From assembly GCA_963693315.1 (NCBI GenBank), contig OY856186.1, positions 378,058,423 to 378,122,422 of the forward strand: DNA of 64,000 nt, written 5' to 3'. Shown one piece after another: positions 23,001 to 32,837 of this stretch. The notes beneath the pieces were generated by a model. That model was given only the letters and a program-made list of their open reading frames with translations. It had not been told where the DNA came from and made no database searches. Each line of letters begins with the position of its first letter. Within the stretch, counting starts at the first letter, position 1. The position numbers and the translations under genes were made by a program. The stretch comes from Diogma glabrata (taxonomy: Eukaryota; Arthropoda; Insecta; Diptera; Cylindrotomidae).

Positions 23001-23037
23001 TAAACATGCCTAACATTGAATAAAAAAAAAAAAAAAA
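19926..23037 (+). mobile_element. non-LTR retrotransposon, CR1/jockey-like, nearly intact
   Basis: It is inserted in the gypsy RT and flanked by ATCT (19922-19925 and 23038-23041); removing it and one ATCT restores the gypsy frame. It starts with two copies of TCAACTTTGATCTT, then a (T)~30 tract (19979-20009). It encodes a single EN-RT frame, has a short 3' UTR and ends in A16 (23022-23037). Length is 3.1 kb with no separate ORF1. The clade is uncertain: RT motifs fit the CR1/jockey group. Confidence 0.88.
20056..22920 (+). pseudogene. LINE endonuclease-reverse transcriptase, one nonsense codon
   Basis: ATG at 20056 opens 407 codons to a TGA at 21277-21279; the same frame then runs 546 codons to TGA at 22918-22920. 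Without the internal stop it would be one chain of about 954 residues. Endonuclease: SFANIRGL, LLLTETI, FGLYRSPNSPENI, ILGDFNVHNKEW, GGSDHNLISTHL. Reverse transcriptase: KASGPDSIPPIIL, ASVQPVPKKGAKTDPRNYRP, RQYGFRKGRATGDLLSY, LDITKAFDKVWHN, VSQGSALSPTLFLLYINDLL and catalytic FADDSTLHA. The C-terminal end is SIQRRAVKLIG and HLWNALP. It nicks DNA and reverse transcribes its RNA. Very little decay suggests a recent insertion, more recent than the gypsy it splits. Confidence 0.9.
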
Positions 23038-24065
23038 ATCTAAGAGTCCATGGAGCTCACCAGTGGTGCTAGTTAGAAAAAAAGATGGGTCAGCTCGTTT
23101 TTGTGTAGACTATCGAAAACTGAATGAGGTAACCATTAAGGACAGCTATCCACTGCCACGAATTGATGACACACTGGATACACTATCAGAGGCCAAATGG
23201 TACAGCATATTAGATCTGAAGAGTGGCTACTGGCAAGTTGAAATGCATCCAGAAGATCGACGAAAGACAGCATTTTCTACTGGCAATGGGTTGTGGGAGT
23301 TCAATGTGATGCCGTTTGGTTTATGCAATGCCCCAGCAACATTTGAACGTCTAATGGAATGCGTGTTGCATGGTTTAACCTGGAAGGCCTGCCTAGTTTA
23401 TCTTGATGACATCATTATAATGGGTCGCAACTTCGAAGAGCATCTAATGAGCCTCGAAGAAGTACTCAGAAGAATAAGTAATGCCAACATGAAGTTGAAT
23501 CCGGTAAAGTGCAATCTCTTCCACAAAGAAATGAAGTGGAAGTGGACACATCATTACAGAAAATGGAGTCAGAACCGATCCCGAGAAGATTGATGCTGTG
23601 AAAAATTGGCCAGTACCGAAGAATGTTCATGAGCTACGCAGTTTTCTTGGCCTATGCACCTATTATCGTAGATTCGTGGAGAATTTTGCGAATATCGCCA
23701 AGAGTTTACATAAATTGACAGAGGCAAATACCAAGTTTCTGTGGACAACCGAATGTAATGAGGCATTCTGCCGTTTAAAAGAAAAACTATGGAACACCCC
23801 TATACTAGCCTATCCAGAATCCGGAAAGATGTTCATTCTGGACACAGACGCAAGCAATGTAGGAACCGGAGCGATTTTGTCACAGAAAGTTGGAGACGAT
23901 GAGAAAGTGGTGGCGTACTTCAGTAAAGTTCTGTCAAAGCCGGAGCGGAATTACTGTGTCACGAGGAAGGAGTTGCTAGCTATCATCAAGGCTGTGAAAC
24001 ATTTCCACAAGTATTTGTGTGGACAGCCATTCCTGATTCGCACGGACCATGCTGCTCTAAAATGA
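23038..24065 (+). pseudogene. gypsy reverse transcriptase and RNase H
   Basis: The frame resumes at 23042 with SPWSSPVVLVRKKDGSARF, then VDYRKLNEVTIKDSYPLPRI, YSILDLKSGYWQVEM, PFGLCNAPATFERLM and the catalytic LVYLDDIIIMG. A one-base shift near 23540 moves to the 23598 frame: VPKNVHELRSFLGLCTYYRR, then RNase H FILDTDASNVGTGAILSQK, VVAYFSKVLSKPERNYCVTR, KELLAI and IRTDHAALK. The chain stops at TGA 24063-24065, where related elements have Trp. RT makes the cDNA and RNase H removes the RNA template. Confidence 0.92.
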
Positions 24066-25619
24066 TTATTACAATTCAAATTCCCTGAAAGACAAGCAGC
24101 AAGATGGATAGAGATCCTGCAGAACTACGACTTCAAAGTTGAACACCGCAAGGGAAGGATCCATGGTAACGCCGATGCCTTGTCTAGAAGACCCTGTATA
24201 GAGGAGTGCAAGTCGTGTAGCAGAACTGAGGGAAATGAGGCAATGAAAGTGAGCCAAATCAAGTTCCAAACTCCTAAGGATTGGTGTACCGAGGCAATTA
24301 AAAGAGAGCAACTAGAAGATCCAGCTATGGCTCCAATGTTGAAATGGAAAACCAAGGGAAGGCGACCAGAGTGGAAAGAGGTAGCACCTTTAAGTACAGA
24401 GGTTAAATGCTACTGGGCGCAATGGGACTCACTATTGATGGACAACGGGATACTAAAAAGAAAATGGGAGTCCGCTGATGGAAAGAAAGTGTTAGAACAA
24501 CTGGTGTTGCCATCAAGTCGAGTAGAAGAGGTACTAGGAAAGCTGCATGGAAGTATTTCTGGAGGACACCTGGGAGTCAATAAAACCCTAGCCAAAGTAA
24601 GGGAGAGGTTTTATTGGGTTAGGTATCGAACAGACGTGGAGCAATGGTGTCGGCGATGCGATACTTGTGCAGCGAGCAAAGGACCAAAAACTTGAACTCG
24701 AGGAAAGATGCAACAGTACAATGTGGGCGCCCCAATGGAGAAAATTGCGATAGACATCGCGGGGCCATTTCCGGAAACGACAAAAGGTAACAAATACATC
24801 ATGGTGGTCATTGATTACTTTGCAAAATGGCCGGAAGCTTATGCAATACCGAACCAGGAAGCAGTTACGGTCGCGGAAACATTAGTCAATGAATGGGTTT
24901 GCAGATATGGAACACCGCTCGAGTTGCATACCGACCAGGGAAGGAATTTCGAATCTCAACTGATGGAAGAGCTGTGCAGAACACTCGGCATTAGAAAAAC
25001 ACGAACTACACCTATGAACCCACAATCGGATGGCATGGTAGAACGATTCAACCGAACCATGGAAGAACATCTGTCGAAGGTAGTGGAAGCCAACCAAAGA
25101 AATTGGGATAAGGATCTTCCGTTATTCTTGATGGCCTATCGTAGCGCAGTGCACGATACGACATGTGAAACGCCAGCGAATATCATGTTCGGAAGAGAAC
25201 TACATCTTCCTAGTGACATCGAGTTTGGCATCCCTGGAGGTCTGGTATCCACGAAAACAGATTATGTGGGACAACTGAGGGAGAAGATGAATAAAATCCA
25301 TCAACAGGTTCGAGACCACATTAAGATTGCCAGTGACAAAATGAAAACCAGGTACGACATAAATGCAAATAGTGGCGGTTTTCAAGAAGGAGAATTGGTA
25401 TGGCTATACAACCCCAGGAGAACTAAGGGAAGATCACCCAAGCTGCAGCCAGATTGGGAAGGCCCATATAAAATAATCAAACGAATTAATGATGTTATCT
25501 ACCGCATCCAAAAGGGACCCCGTACCAAGATGAAAGTGATACATGTGCAAAGGTTGGCACCGTACCAAGGTAACAGCACCAATGCGATAGCTGATATTGT
25601 TCAGGACGAACAAAACTAA
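24066..25619 (+). pseudogene. gypsy integrase
   Basis: Same frame as RNase H. After a 120-residue connector comes the HHCC zinc domain (GKLHGSISGGHLGVNKTLAK, WCRRCDTCAASKG). A TGA at 24693-24695 interrupts before the catalytic core: IAIDIAGPFPET (Asp 1), ELHTDQGRNFESQLM (Asp 2), PQSDGMVERFNRTMEEHL (Glu), i.e. a complete DDE core. The C-terminal part has the GPY/F-type ending PDWEGPYKIIKRINDVIYRI and stops at 25617-25619. There is no chromodomain and no envelope gene follows. It would insert the element's DNA into chromosomes. Confidence 0.92.
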
Positions 25620-25638
25620 ATGGAGGGCAGTGTAATAA

Positions 25639-26098
25639 CGCAGTTGTTTCCCGAAACCGCCTTTAATGAAGCTATAATTTGTAAAAGACTTCGGAAATAG
25701 CTTCGGTCTTTTGTAAGCAGTTATGCAAGCTGAATAGAATTTATGGTTTGACAAGTTATAGCTTCGGCAAAGTACTTCTAATAGCTTGTTTTAAGCGATA
25801 TTTAGAAGTTTTATAGAAGCTTTTAAAAAATGTGACAAAAATATTACAATATTTTTTATATACCTACACTTTTTTAACGTAATTATTTTTATTGCTATGG
25901 TATTATATAGTGTTTAAATTTAAGTTTTTGTTTACGGTCGCATCAAGTTTCGAACGCTGGTCCTTCGATCGTTTGTCCTGCACGCTATCTAATCGGCTGA
26001 TTTAAATGTTAAGAAACAAAAAATATCTTTGATAGTAGTTACAATAACAATAGCTTCTATAAGACTTCCATAAGACTTCCATAGAATTTAGTTTTTTA
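25639..26098. repeat. AGCTTC-rich repeat, left part
   Basis: Dense AGCTTC/GAAGCT/AGACTTC words recur at irregular spacing and resume at 27470-27838 on the far side of the TIR element below. The right end (27838 inward, reverse-complemented) starts CCCAACTAGCAAAC, similar to the CCCAGCTAGCAC ends at 32838-35525. The left end was not found; it may start within TTGTTTCCCGAAACC. No ORF. Confidence 0.45.
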
Positions 26099-27450
26099 AT
26101 TTAGATGTAGAAAATATAGTATATAATTCAGGGGCTTATTTTTATGGAAAAAGGTATGTGACATGTAACTTTAATGGGTATTTTAACGATGAAATTATAA
26201 TCTGAGGTAAAAGAATATTGACAAATCTATTTTCTATTTGTTTTATTAGTTCAAAGATTTTAAGGAAAACAAAATTAAGGGGTTATATTTTTTTACTCAT
26301 TAACTTTTAGCGTACTTACACCTTTATTTGAACAATATTTTTTTTTAAATAAAAAGTTTTGTAATTGGATTTTTAATAGTTGTCACAACAACATGCGTAC
26401 TAAGGTGCTGATGAACAGTAAATTTTTAAAACGTTATATAAATATAAAACAATAACAAAAGAAGCAACGATATATCGCACCCATCTATTTGCTGTAAATT
26501 AGTTTAATAGAGTGACTAAATTATGAAACTCTGTATCGCATCAGTTTTTTCCTGACGAGTTTGGCTCTCAGAAAGGTAAAGAAAATTCATATACCATTAT
26601 TTATAAAACTTTAAATTTTCTCTATTCCACTCTACCTAGTTGATTTTGGATTCTGATTCTCTAATCTAATTGATTATGATTTTGATTCATTTTGTTGTCT
26701 ATTTGAACACTCTAAATAATAGTACATTATTTATTTAGGTGCTAAAGTGATACTTTTTGTGTTGAGTCTATAGTTTGACGGCCGACCGCAGAAAGGCCGA
26801 CAATTATAGACGAAACACAAAAAGTCACTTTAGCTCCGATTAAATACACTATTTTTTCGACAAACGTTTAAATTTTTTGTAAATATGAAATTAATACATC
26901 AAACTTTTTATAAATATGAATTTGTATCGTCATAATTACTTCCAAAAAAGAGAAAAAAACATTTAAATTTGTATGAATAAATTTTTTTTATCAAAGCAGC
27001 CTTTTCAAAATTTCATAATATGAGAATCAACTTATTTTTTGTTGTCATGGTTACACAATATGTTTGAAAAAATAACAAACTAACAGATAACAAATGCTAC
27101 TTTACAGCCTCCGTAATATAAAATAAAAATGGCGTTACTTTTGCTGTCGCTAGACATTACTTTTGCTGTCAGGCTAAGAAGTTAAACTTTAGCTAACTCC
27201 CTAGCGGCAGTAAAGTTAAACTTTACAGCCGTTCGCCGAAAAAGAATATTTTATGTTGTGCAAAATAAGTCTAAATAATAGATTAAAAAACAAAAACCAC
27301 CTTATGCACAATACTTTTTTGACAAAAACGAAACGATTTCAATTTGGTATAAGCTTCAATTTCATATAAACCCATTCAAATTACATGTCACATATCTTTT
27401 TCCATAAAAAGTAAGCCCCTGAATTAAACTATATTTTCTACATCTAAATT
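26099..27450. mobile_element. 1352-bp element with ~80-bp terminal inverted repeats
   Basis: The left end, AATTTAGATGTAGAAAATAT, followed by ATTCAGGGGCTTA and TTATGGAAAAAGGTATGTGA, matches the reverse complement of 27370-27450 with about eight differences over ~80 bp. There is no transposase inside; the middle carries the hairpin-ended repeat 26721-27245. It is nested in the AGCTTC-rich repeat. The target duplication is not clear. CAGGGGC within the TIR is noted, but the similarity extends ~25 bp outside it. Confidence 0.75.
26721..27245 (+). repeat. hairpin-ended repeat, copy 2
   Basis: 26721-26850 is a strong imperfect hairpin: arms AGTACATTATTTATTTAGGT ... CTAAAGTGATACTTTTTGTG against CACAAAAAGTCACTTTAG ... 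TAAATACACT, with a GC-rich loop containing CGGCCGACCGCAGAAAGGCC. A core similar to 15712-15812 follows, then a second set of palindromes (AAGTTAAACTTTAGC and GTAAAGTTAAACTTTACAGC, about 27180-27235). No protein. Confidence 0.65.
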
Positions 27451-28187
27451 TAGTTGAAAAAATAAAAGCAATAGCTTCCGTCAGTTTGACATATTTCGTT
27501 TCAGATATTGAAGCAAGTTTTAGACTATGACAGCTGTGCTTCTATACAATCTGTAAACAGTTACAACTACAATCCTAATGACAGCTATAACTTCTATAGC
27601 CTTTTTTTGGAAGCTTTATTTAGTGTTGTGTAGATAAGTTTCGGTAAAGCTTCTAATATTAAATATAGAAGTATTTGAGAAGCTTTCATTTCGATGGTGG
27701 GGAGAACTTCTCTGAGGATGTTGTATCGAAACTTTATAGAAATAAAATAAGTTAGCTTCCACTTAGAAACTTAAGCGAAGCTTTATTGAAGCTAAAACTT
27801 GTATAACTCAATATTGAGAAGTAAGTTTGCTAGTTGGGAAGTTCACTTCTAAATTTTTAATGAAAGAGATTCTATACTCCATATAAACAAAAGGCGCTAA
27901 AGTATATAAAATGCGCAAAAGTCAAATTATACGATTAATCAAAAAACAAATGACATCTATATTTTAAATAATTCTTGTGGTCAGTGGCATCTATTGCTTT
28001 GTAGAAAAAAAATCGCGAAAATATTCTGCAGTTTCCACTGTAAAATACAAATGTCGTTTGTCAAAACTAAGCAAATGAAAACAAGATAAGTATAGCAAAT
28101 TCTAATATTAATTCTTAATTATATAATTATTTAATTATAAAACATTTTGATATAGATTAACGATGATCAGTTTTCCGACAGATGGAA
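27451..28187. other. AGCTTC-rich repeat, right part, and plain AT-rich DNA
   Basis: 27451-27838 resumes the AGCTTC/GAAGCTT repeat and ends in TTTGCTAGTTGGG. From 27839 to 28187 nothing is recognised. Confidence 0.4.
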
Positions 28188-29624
28188 TATCCACTCATCT
28201 AGGATCTGCGGTCAACAGACAATTTCTCTTCTTCAGTAGGAGTTGATTTTGTTGGAACTTCCTCTAGCTCTCAAAATCTACGAAGCGACTGATCAATGTC
28301 GGTAAACAAATTGACTATAGTATGATCAAACTTTGCTTCAATGAACTCTCCAGCGATTATCCACCCAAACATGGTATTTTGGGCCATAGGGTTGTTTGAT
28401 TCATTGGTGATGCGTGATGAACTCAATATCTTGAAAAATTGATCAGCACCAAATAGGAGATCAATTTAACCTGGTTTGTTGTAGTCTGGATCTGCTAGTT
28501 CGAAGTCCTTTAGATTAGGTATATTTAATTCTCGAAATCCCACTGATGGTACCTTACTGGTAAGCTTAGGTAAAATCAAGACCTTGAAGTTTAGTATATT
28601 TTGATGATTGAATCTGGATGCAACTGTAATCTGTGTAGTTCCTTTAGAAATTAATGCTGCCTTTGAAGATAATCCAGACACAGTAACTCAGGCTTTGTTT
28701 CGATATAAATTTAACCGTTGAACATATGATTCTGTAATTAGAGTTATTTAAAACCCTGAATCTAGCTGTGCCCGACACGGTTGAAATTCATCTGATAGAC
28801 TCATCAACACGACACTGGCAGTCGGGAATAAAGCAGGTGCTACAGAATTATCAACCATTGCTTTAATGTTACAGGTTGTAATTTGAGTAGACTTGATTAC
28901 GACTGGTTTCACTGACTTCTTGTTGTTTGATAGGTTATTAGCACTTACTTCTTGCAACGCATCTTCTTCCAAGTGCAACAGTAGATGATGTCGTTTAGAA
29001 CAGTTGTCGCATTTCCCTTCCGCTTGACATTTGAAAACTGGATGATTTGTATTTAGTTGTAGTAACAGTAAATATTCTTTATATGTTTTCTGCGCTCTGC
29101 TCCATGTTTAAGAATATAGAACATTCAGATAAGTTATATGGTTCCGCTTTACATACACTGCATTTATTATCCGATGTTGTATGCATTGATTTGATATTTG
29201 CGGTTAGTTTCCGATACGATGCTTGTTTACTAGAAGCTTTAAATCATTCTACTGCGTCTGCTCTTTGGTTGAGAAAGTTGAATAAATTATTCCGTGTAGG
29301 ACAAGGCTTACCAATGATGAAATTCGCCAATCGTTGTTGGTTGTCCTCATTAAATTTGTTGACTACCAAGTAAATATTCCGCATGGATCTCTACTTTCAA
29401 CCTGAGTACCAAGTGCCTCTAGCCCTCAAATCACTTCATCGCATGTGTCTGTAAGACTGACTTCGTAATGCTGTTGCTGATGGATTCTTAATATGAGGTT
29501 GCCCCACAAAGGTTTGAATAAATGAGTTAACAATGTACTTCTTCTTATCGTATCTTTTGCATAATTTCTGAAAGGCTTCAAAATAATTAGCTTCAAAAAT
29601 CGCCATATGCTTTAATAAGTTCAC
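28188..29624 (-). pseudogene. BEL/Pao gag and aspartic protease relic
   Basis: Minus-strand order: gag capsid at 29624-29440 (FEAFQKLCKRYDKKK, FIQTFVGQPHIKNPS), then broken frames with RDPCG, a zinc-binding stretch (KCDNCSKRHHLLLHLE near 29010-28970), the DUF1758 protease start (ALFPTASVVLMSLSDEFQPC, RAQLDSGF, ~28750), protease middle (28681-28466, FELADPDYNKPG) and protease end/RT approach (DLLFGADQFF, AQNTMFGWIIAGEF, about 28440-28330). There are several stops and shifts, including a stop where a Trp is usual near 28270. RT and integrase are absent. It is the same family as positions 1-390. It begins exactly where the tyrosine recombinase relic ends. Confidence 0.85.
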
Positions 29625-30208
29625 CCTTTGCCCATTTTATTAAACTTATTGATCCCGATTCTTTGTATAGTGCATTTACCGTTTTGGTAGTTTAAAAATA
29701 GTACTTCACTGTTACTATGCGACTTAGATGGCCGTTTAATTAAGTAATTTTTACAAGTTTTGTAAAACTCTCCAGTAACTGTAAATTTTCTAGTAATTTT
29801 TGTCTTGGTTTCTGGTACATTTATCAGAAAAGCTGACCCAAGATCTTGTAAATCACACGTTTTCATTGCGTACATTTCATTACACCGACAAGCACCCATT
29901 ACTCCCAATATTAAAGTAACCTAAATAATAAATAAATCGTTGTTTGTATATAATTTTTACAAAATATATATAGATAGTGTTTACCTTTGTTGCCAGGTAT
30001 CTATCATCAGGTGCGTTAGTAAGGAAAACATTTATATTTTCTAAAACGAATCTGCTTTTTTTGCACTTTTCCATTCTAAAAAAAATTTGTATATCGTTGT
30101 GTATACTTTTCTGGATTTTTCCGGCAATAAATTTAAAGAACTAATTTCTGCCGCTTTTTTAATTTCTGGTGGTGTTAAATTAATAATATTGTGTCTTCGA
30201 GAATTCAT
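29621..30208 (-). pseudogene. tyrosine recombinase (Crypton-like) gene, truncated
   Basis: ATG at 30208-30206 starts a chain whose first ~45 residues (TPPEIKKAAEISSLNLLPEK, VYTTIYKFFLEW) fit the SAM-like N-terminal domain of eukaryotic tyrosine recombinases. A deletion and shift near 30055 join it to the core start (ENINVFLTNAPDDRYLATK). A 64-nt GT-AG intron (29984-29921) then separates the catalytic segment VTLILGVMGACRCNEMYAMK, which holds the first catalytic Arg (GACR..E). It continues with INVPETKTKITRKFTV and FLNYQNGKCTIQRIGIN. The HxxR motif and Tyr are missing because the gene runs into BEL/Pao gag at about 29622. Such genes move DNA by strand exchange; this copy is dead. Confidence 0.75.
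29921..29984 (-). other. intron of the tyrosine recombinase relic
   Basis: Donor AAAG|GTAAAC at 29985/29984 and acceptor TTATTTAG|GTTAC at 29921/29920, phase 0, 64 nt. Splicing joins ...DDRYLATK to VTLILGVMGACR, so coding similarity is continuous across it. Confidence 0.75.
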
Positions 30209-30782
30209 TTTCGATACTTTTTTGACAACGTTTTAATTTAAATTTGAATTGACAAATGAATATATACGCTCGTACAATGTTGTTTCGTACAAATTTAAAA
30301 CAAATGAATATAAACATTTTATTGCGGTGCATGCACAATGATAAAACTTTTACTCATGAAATTTAAGTTTGTATGAAAATAATTTTGAGAAAAATAATTT
30401 ATTTTTGAAATACTTTTAACTCATCTTAATTTTTGTCTTATTAATTTCATTTCATTTCAAACATAACATTTTAAAGCATTGTTCTACTATTAAAAATTAA
30501 TAACAAAAAAATGCCCAATTCTCATGATTAAAAGTTTTTTCATTGTGAATGCACGGTTAAACTTTATTATACGTCATGTAACTGTTTTTTCCTATACAAT
30601 TAAAGAAAAATTATATGTATGTCATTGAATGAAATTTATTGATTTTGTTAGGAAGAAAACTTAACGAACTATGGAATATTAACGGTCGGTATATTCTACA
30701 ACAAGTGAGAGAATGTCTAACTTTACAATGGAAGACATGCATATGGAAAACATATATTCTATAGCAGTCGTGGATAAAAGTT
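30209..30782. other. AT-rich intergenic DNA
   Basis: No ORF, repeat or palindrome worth naming is seen. It separates the recombinase relic from the small secreted gene. TTTTTTGACAACG near 30219 may be a recombinase promoter remnant, but this is not supported. Confidence 0.4.
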
Positions 30783-30788
30783 TTTATT
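30783..30788 (-). terminator. poly(A) signal of the small secreted gene
   Basis: AATAAA on the minus strand, about 77 nt after the stop codon, within TATAAATAAAAAC. Confidence 0.6.
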
Positions 30789-31292
30789 TATATTGAGGCA
30801 AATTTTTAAAATATACAGTTTTAGTTTTAAAAAAAATTGGAATCAGAGAAAAGATTTTCATCAATTATTTGTTCGGGGAAACTCTAAAAGGTTCTAATTC
30901 TTCTGTTCCATCTATAGCAATTATAGTTCCAGAAACCTCGAAACCAGGGAGTTTAACTTCTATAACTTCTCCATCAGGTCCTTTTATCTCGGAAGGTTCT
31001 ATGTTAACCTAATGGACAGCAAAAAACATATTAATTACAATTTGTTTTTGTAAATCAATTAAAAAACTCACGTCAGCTTCCGCATCGGTTCCTGCTGCTA
31101 ATGCGAAGACAATAGCCACGCATAATACCTATATTTTAAAAAAAACACTGAAATTAATTTTATCTAAAATTTGACAAACATTATTTCACAATCAATATCT
31201 TACGATTAAAAATTTCATTTTTGGATATATGTTTAGAATTTGAGGATAATTTGCAAACTGATAATTTTTCAAACGTAACTTACCTATTTAAA
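30783..31292 (-). CDS. small secreted protein, 71 aa, three exons
   Basis: Coding exons on the minus strand are 31218-31204, 31128-31072 and 31008-30865. Both introns (75 and 63 nt) are GT-AG, in phase 0. The product starts MKFLIVLCVAIVFALAAG, a textbook signal peptide split by the first intron, and the mature part is acidic with no Cys (EADVVNIEPSEIKGPDGEVI, KLPGFEVSGTIIAIDGTEEL). It ends FRVSPNK and TAA at 30867-30865. A TATA-like TTTAAATA (31292-31285) lies 33 bp before the A of a TCAGTT initiator (31261-31256); the 5' UTR would be 41 nt. AATAAA is at 30788-30783. The product is presumably exported to haemolymph or a gland lumen. Function and family are not recognised. It is the only gene here without decay. 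Confidence 0.82.
31256..31292 (-). promoter_or_regulatory. core promoter of the small secreted gene
   Basis: TTTAAATA at 31292-31285 and the arthropod initiator TCAGTT at 31261-31256, with A+1 at 31259. The 33-bp spacing from the first TATA base to A+1 is canonical. Start site is inferred only from motifs. Confidence 0.6.
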
Positions 31293-31982
31293 GATTGTCA
31301 AATCATTAACAGTGTATGTAAATTTGTCGTTGCATTAATTAACATATATTAATGTCATGGTCAGTCGGTTAGTTAAAAAAAACAAAACTACTTTGTTAAC
31401 AAAACTACCAATAAACGTGATTTCAAGTCAAAAGATAGGGGAATTATACCAATAATTTACCTTAACCGAATTTCGTGATTGTATACTTGTTTAAAAGGTC
31501 CTGAGATTACTGTTTCCAATTATCCGTGATTTTAACTAGCCGGATATCGAATAGCATGTAAAGTTATTATCCGAATATCCGGATAATAAGCCGGATTGTT
31601 CTTTAAATAAAAACAATAGTTTTAAAATATAAAAATTAGATTGCAATCCACATTTATTTACATCTGAAAAATAATATTTCGTTGGCTTAGAGTGTAAACC
31701 TATTAGGTAAACATATTAGGTAAACTATCAGGAGAGACAAAAAACATTCTTAAAAAAATTTGAATATATTTTATAAAAAGACTTTTACATTTCTGAACAT
31801 TTATTTGTATTCTTTACAATATAAAATAAAATAAAGGTTATTTAATTCAGTATTTATTTATTTATAACCACATTTGTGATTTAACAGGTTTTTGTAATCA
31901 AACATAATTTATAATATGGAACTTAGCAGGTTTTTCGTAAACAAAAACATTTTTTCCTTGACTAGTGCAAAATTATAAATTA
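31293..31982. other. upstream region of the small secreted gene, AT-rich
   Basis: No ORF or repeat family is seen. A small imperfect palindrome cluster around ATCCGAATATCCGGATAATA (31571-31590) contains ATCCGGAT. Any distal regulatory site of the small gene would lie here, but none is recognised. Confidence 0.35.
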
Positions 31983-32837
31983 CTTCGGTCTGAAAGACCT
32001 AAGTATTACATTCATGAGCTCAAAGTGAAATTCTTACCCCTACTTTTTTGGCATTTCTCGACGTTTTAGGACTTACTGATTCTAAAAAAGGAAAACAAAA
32101 ATGTATGTCTGTCTGTCGGCCGACCGGCCGTCCGTCATTACCTACGCTGCAGGGAAAACCGCTGGAGGGATTTCAAAAATATTTTTTTCTAAAAATAGGT
32201 ATACTCAAGGGACAGGTCTGAAAGGACGTTCTGCTCGATAACTGTACAGAAAGTGTGTCAAAAAATCATTATGTGTGTAAAAAATAGCAAATTTTCATAT
32301 TTTTGGCTTAAATCACGTTCATTTTAAGGGATTACGAGTAGGAACATTAAATTTGGAGAAATCTGGATGGTAGGGATTGGTATGTGAGATCAAAAACTAG
32401 ATTATTGCATTGTAAGTTTGTCAAAAAAATGTTGTCAAGTGTGTCAAAAGAAAGATTTTTATTTAGTTTTTTACCCAATTTCTTGGAAAAAAATAAAATT
32501 AATAGTTTGTATGACATGATATTTTATTATTATTATAGAGAATTATGGCATTATAAGTTTGTCAAAATATAATGTCAAGTGTGTCAAAAAATGATTTCAT
32601 TTATTTTTTTAGCCAATTTTTTGGGAAATGTAGCTGTTTTTATGACGGAAATGTAATTGAAAACGAAATTGGACATGGAAATTTTGGAATTTGTTATAGT
32701 TTTTGAAATATTTGTGGAATTTTGAAAAAGTATGATTTTATTTAATTTAACAATATTTTTGGAACTTTGAGTATGATTTTCCGGCAACGTATTGATGTTT
32801 CGTGTTAGTTTTGTAATTAATTTTTAAACAGATAAGA
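31983..32837 (-). repeat. R1 module copy 4 and flanking units, inverted
   Basis: The hairpin (CTTCGGTCT / AGACCTAAG, 31983-32003), GC island (GGCCGACCGGCCGTCC near 32120) and module body run to about 32401 in the orientation opposite to copies 1-3. A ~136-bp unit pair and AT words follow to 32760. 32765-32837 (TTTTCCGGCAACGTATTGAT onward) is shared with 51752-51812, where the next element is absent. Confidence 0.75.

Noticed and set aside
28748..29373. Plus-strand ORF 29047-29373 as a gene
   Set aside because: It is antisense to the BEL/Pao gag frames and has no independent support.
31561..31600. ATCCGAATATCCGGATAATA as a transposon end
   Set aside because: No matching inverted copy within several kb and no target duplication.
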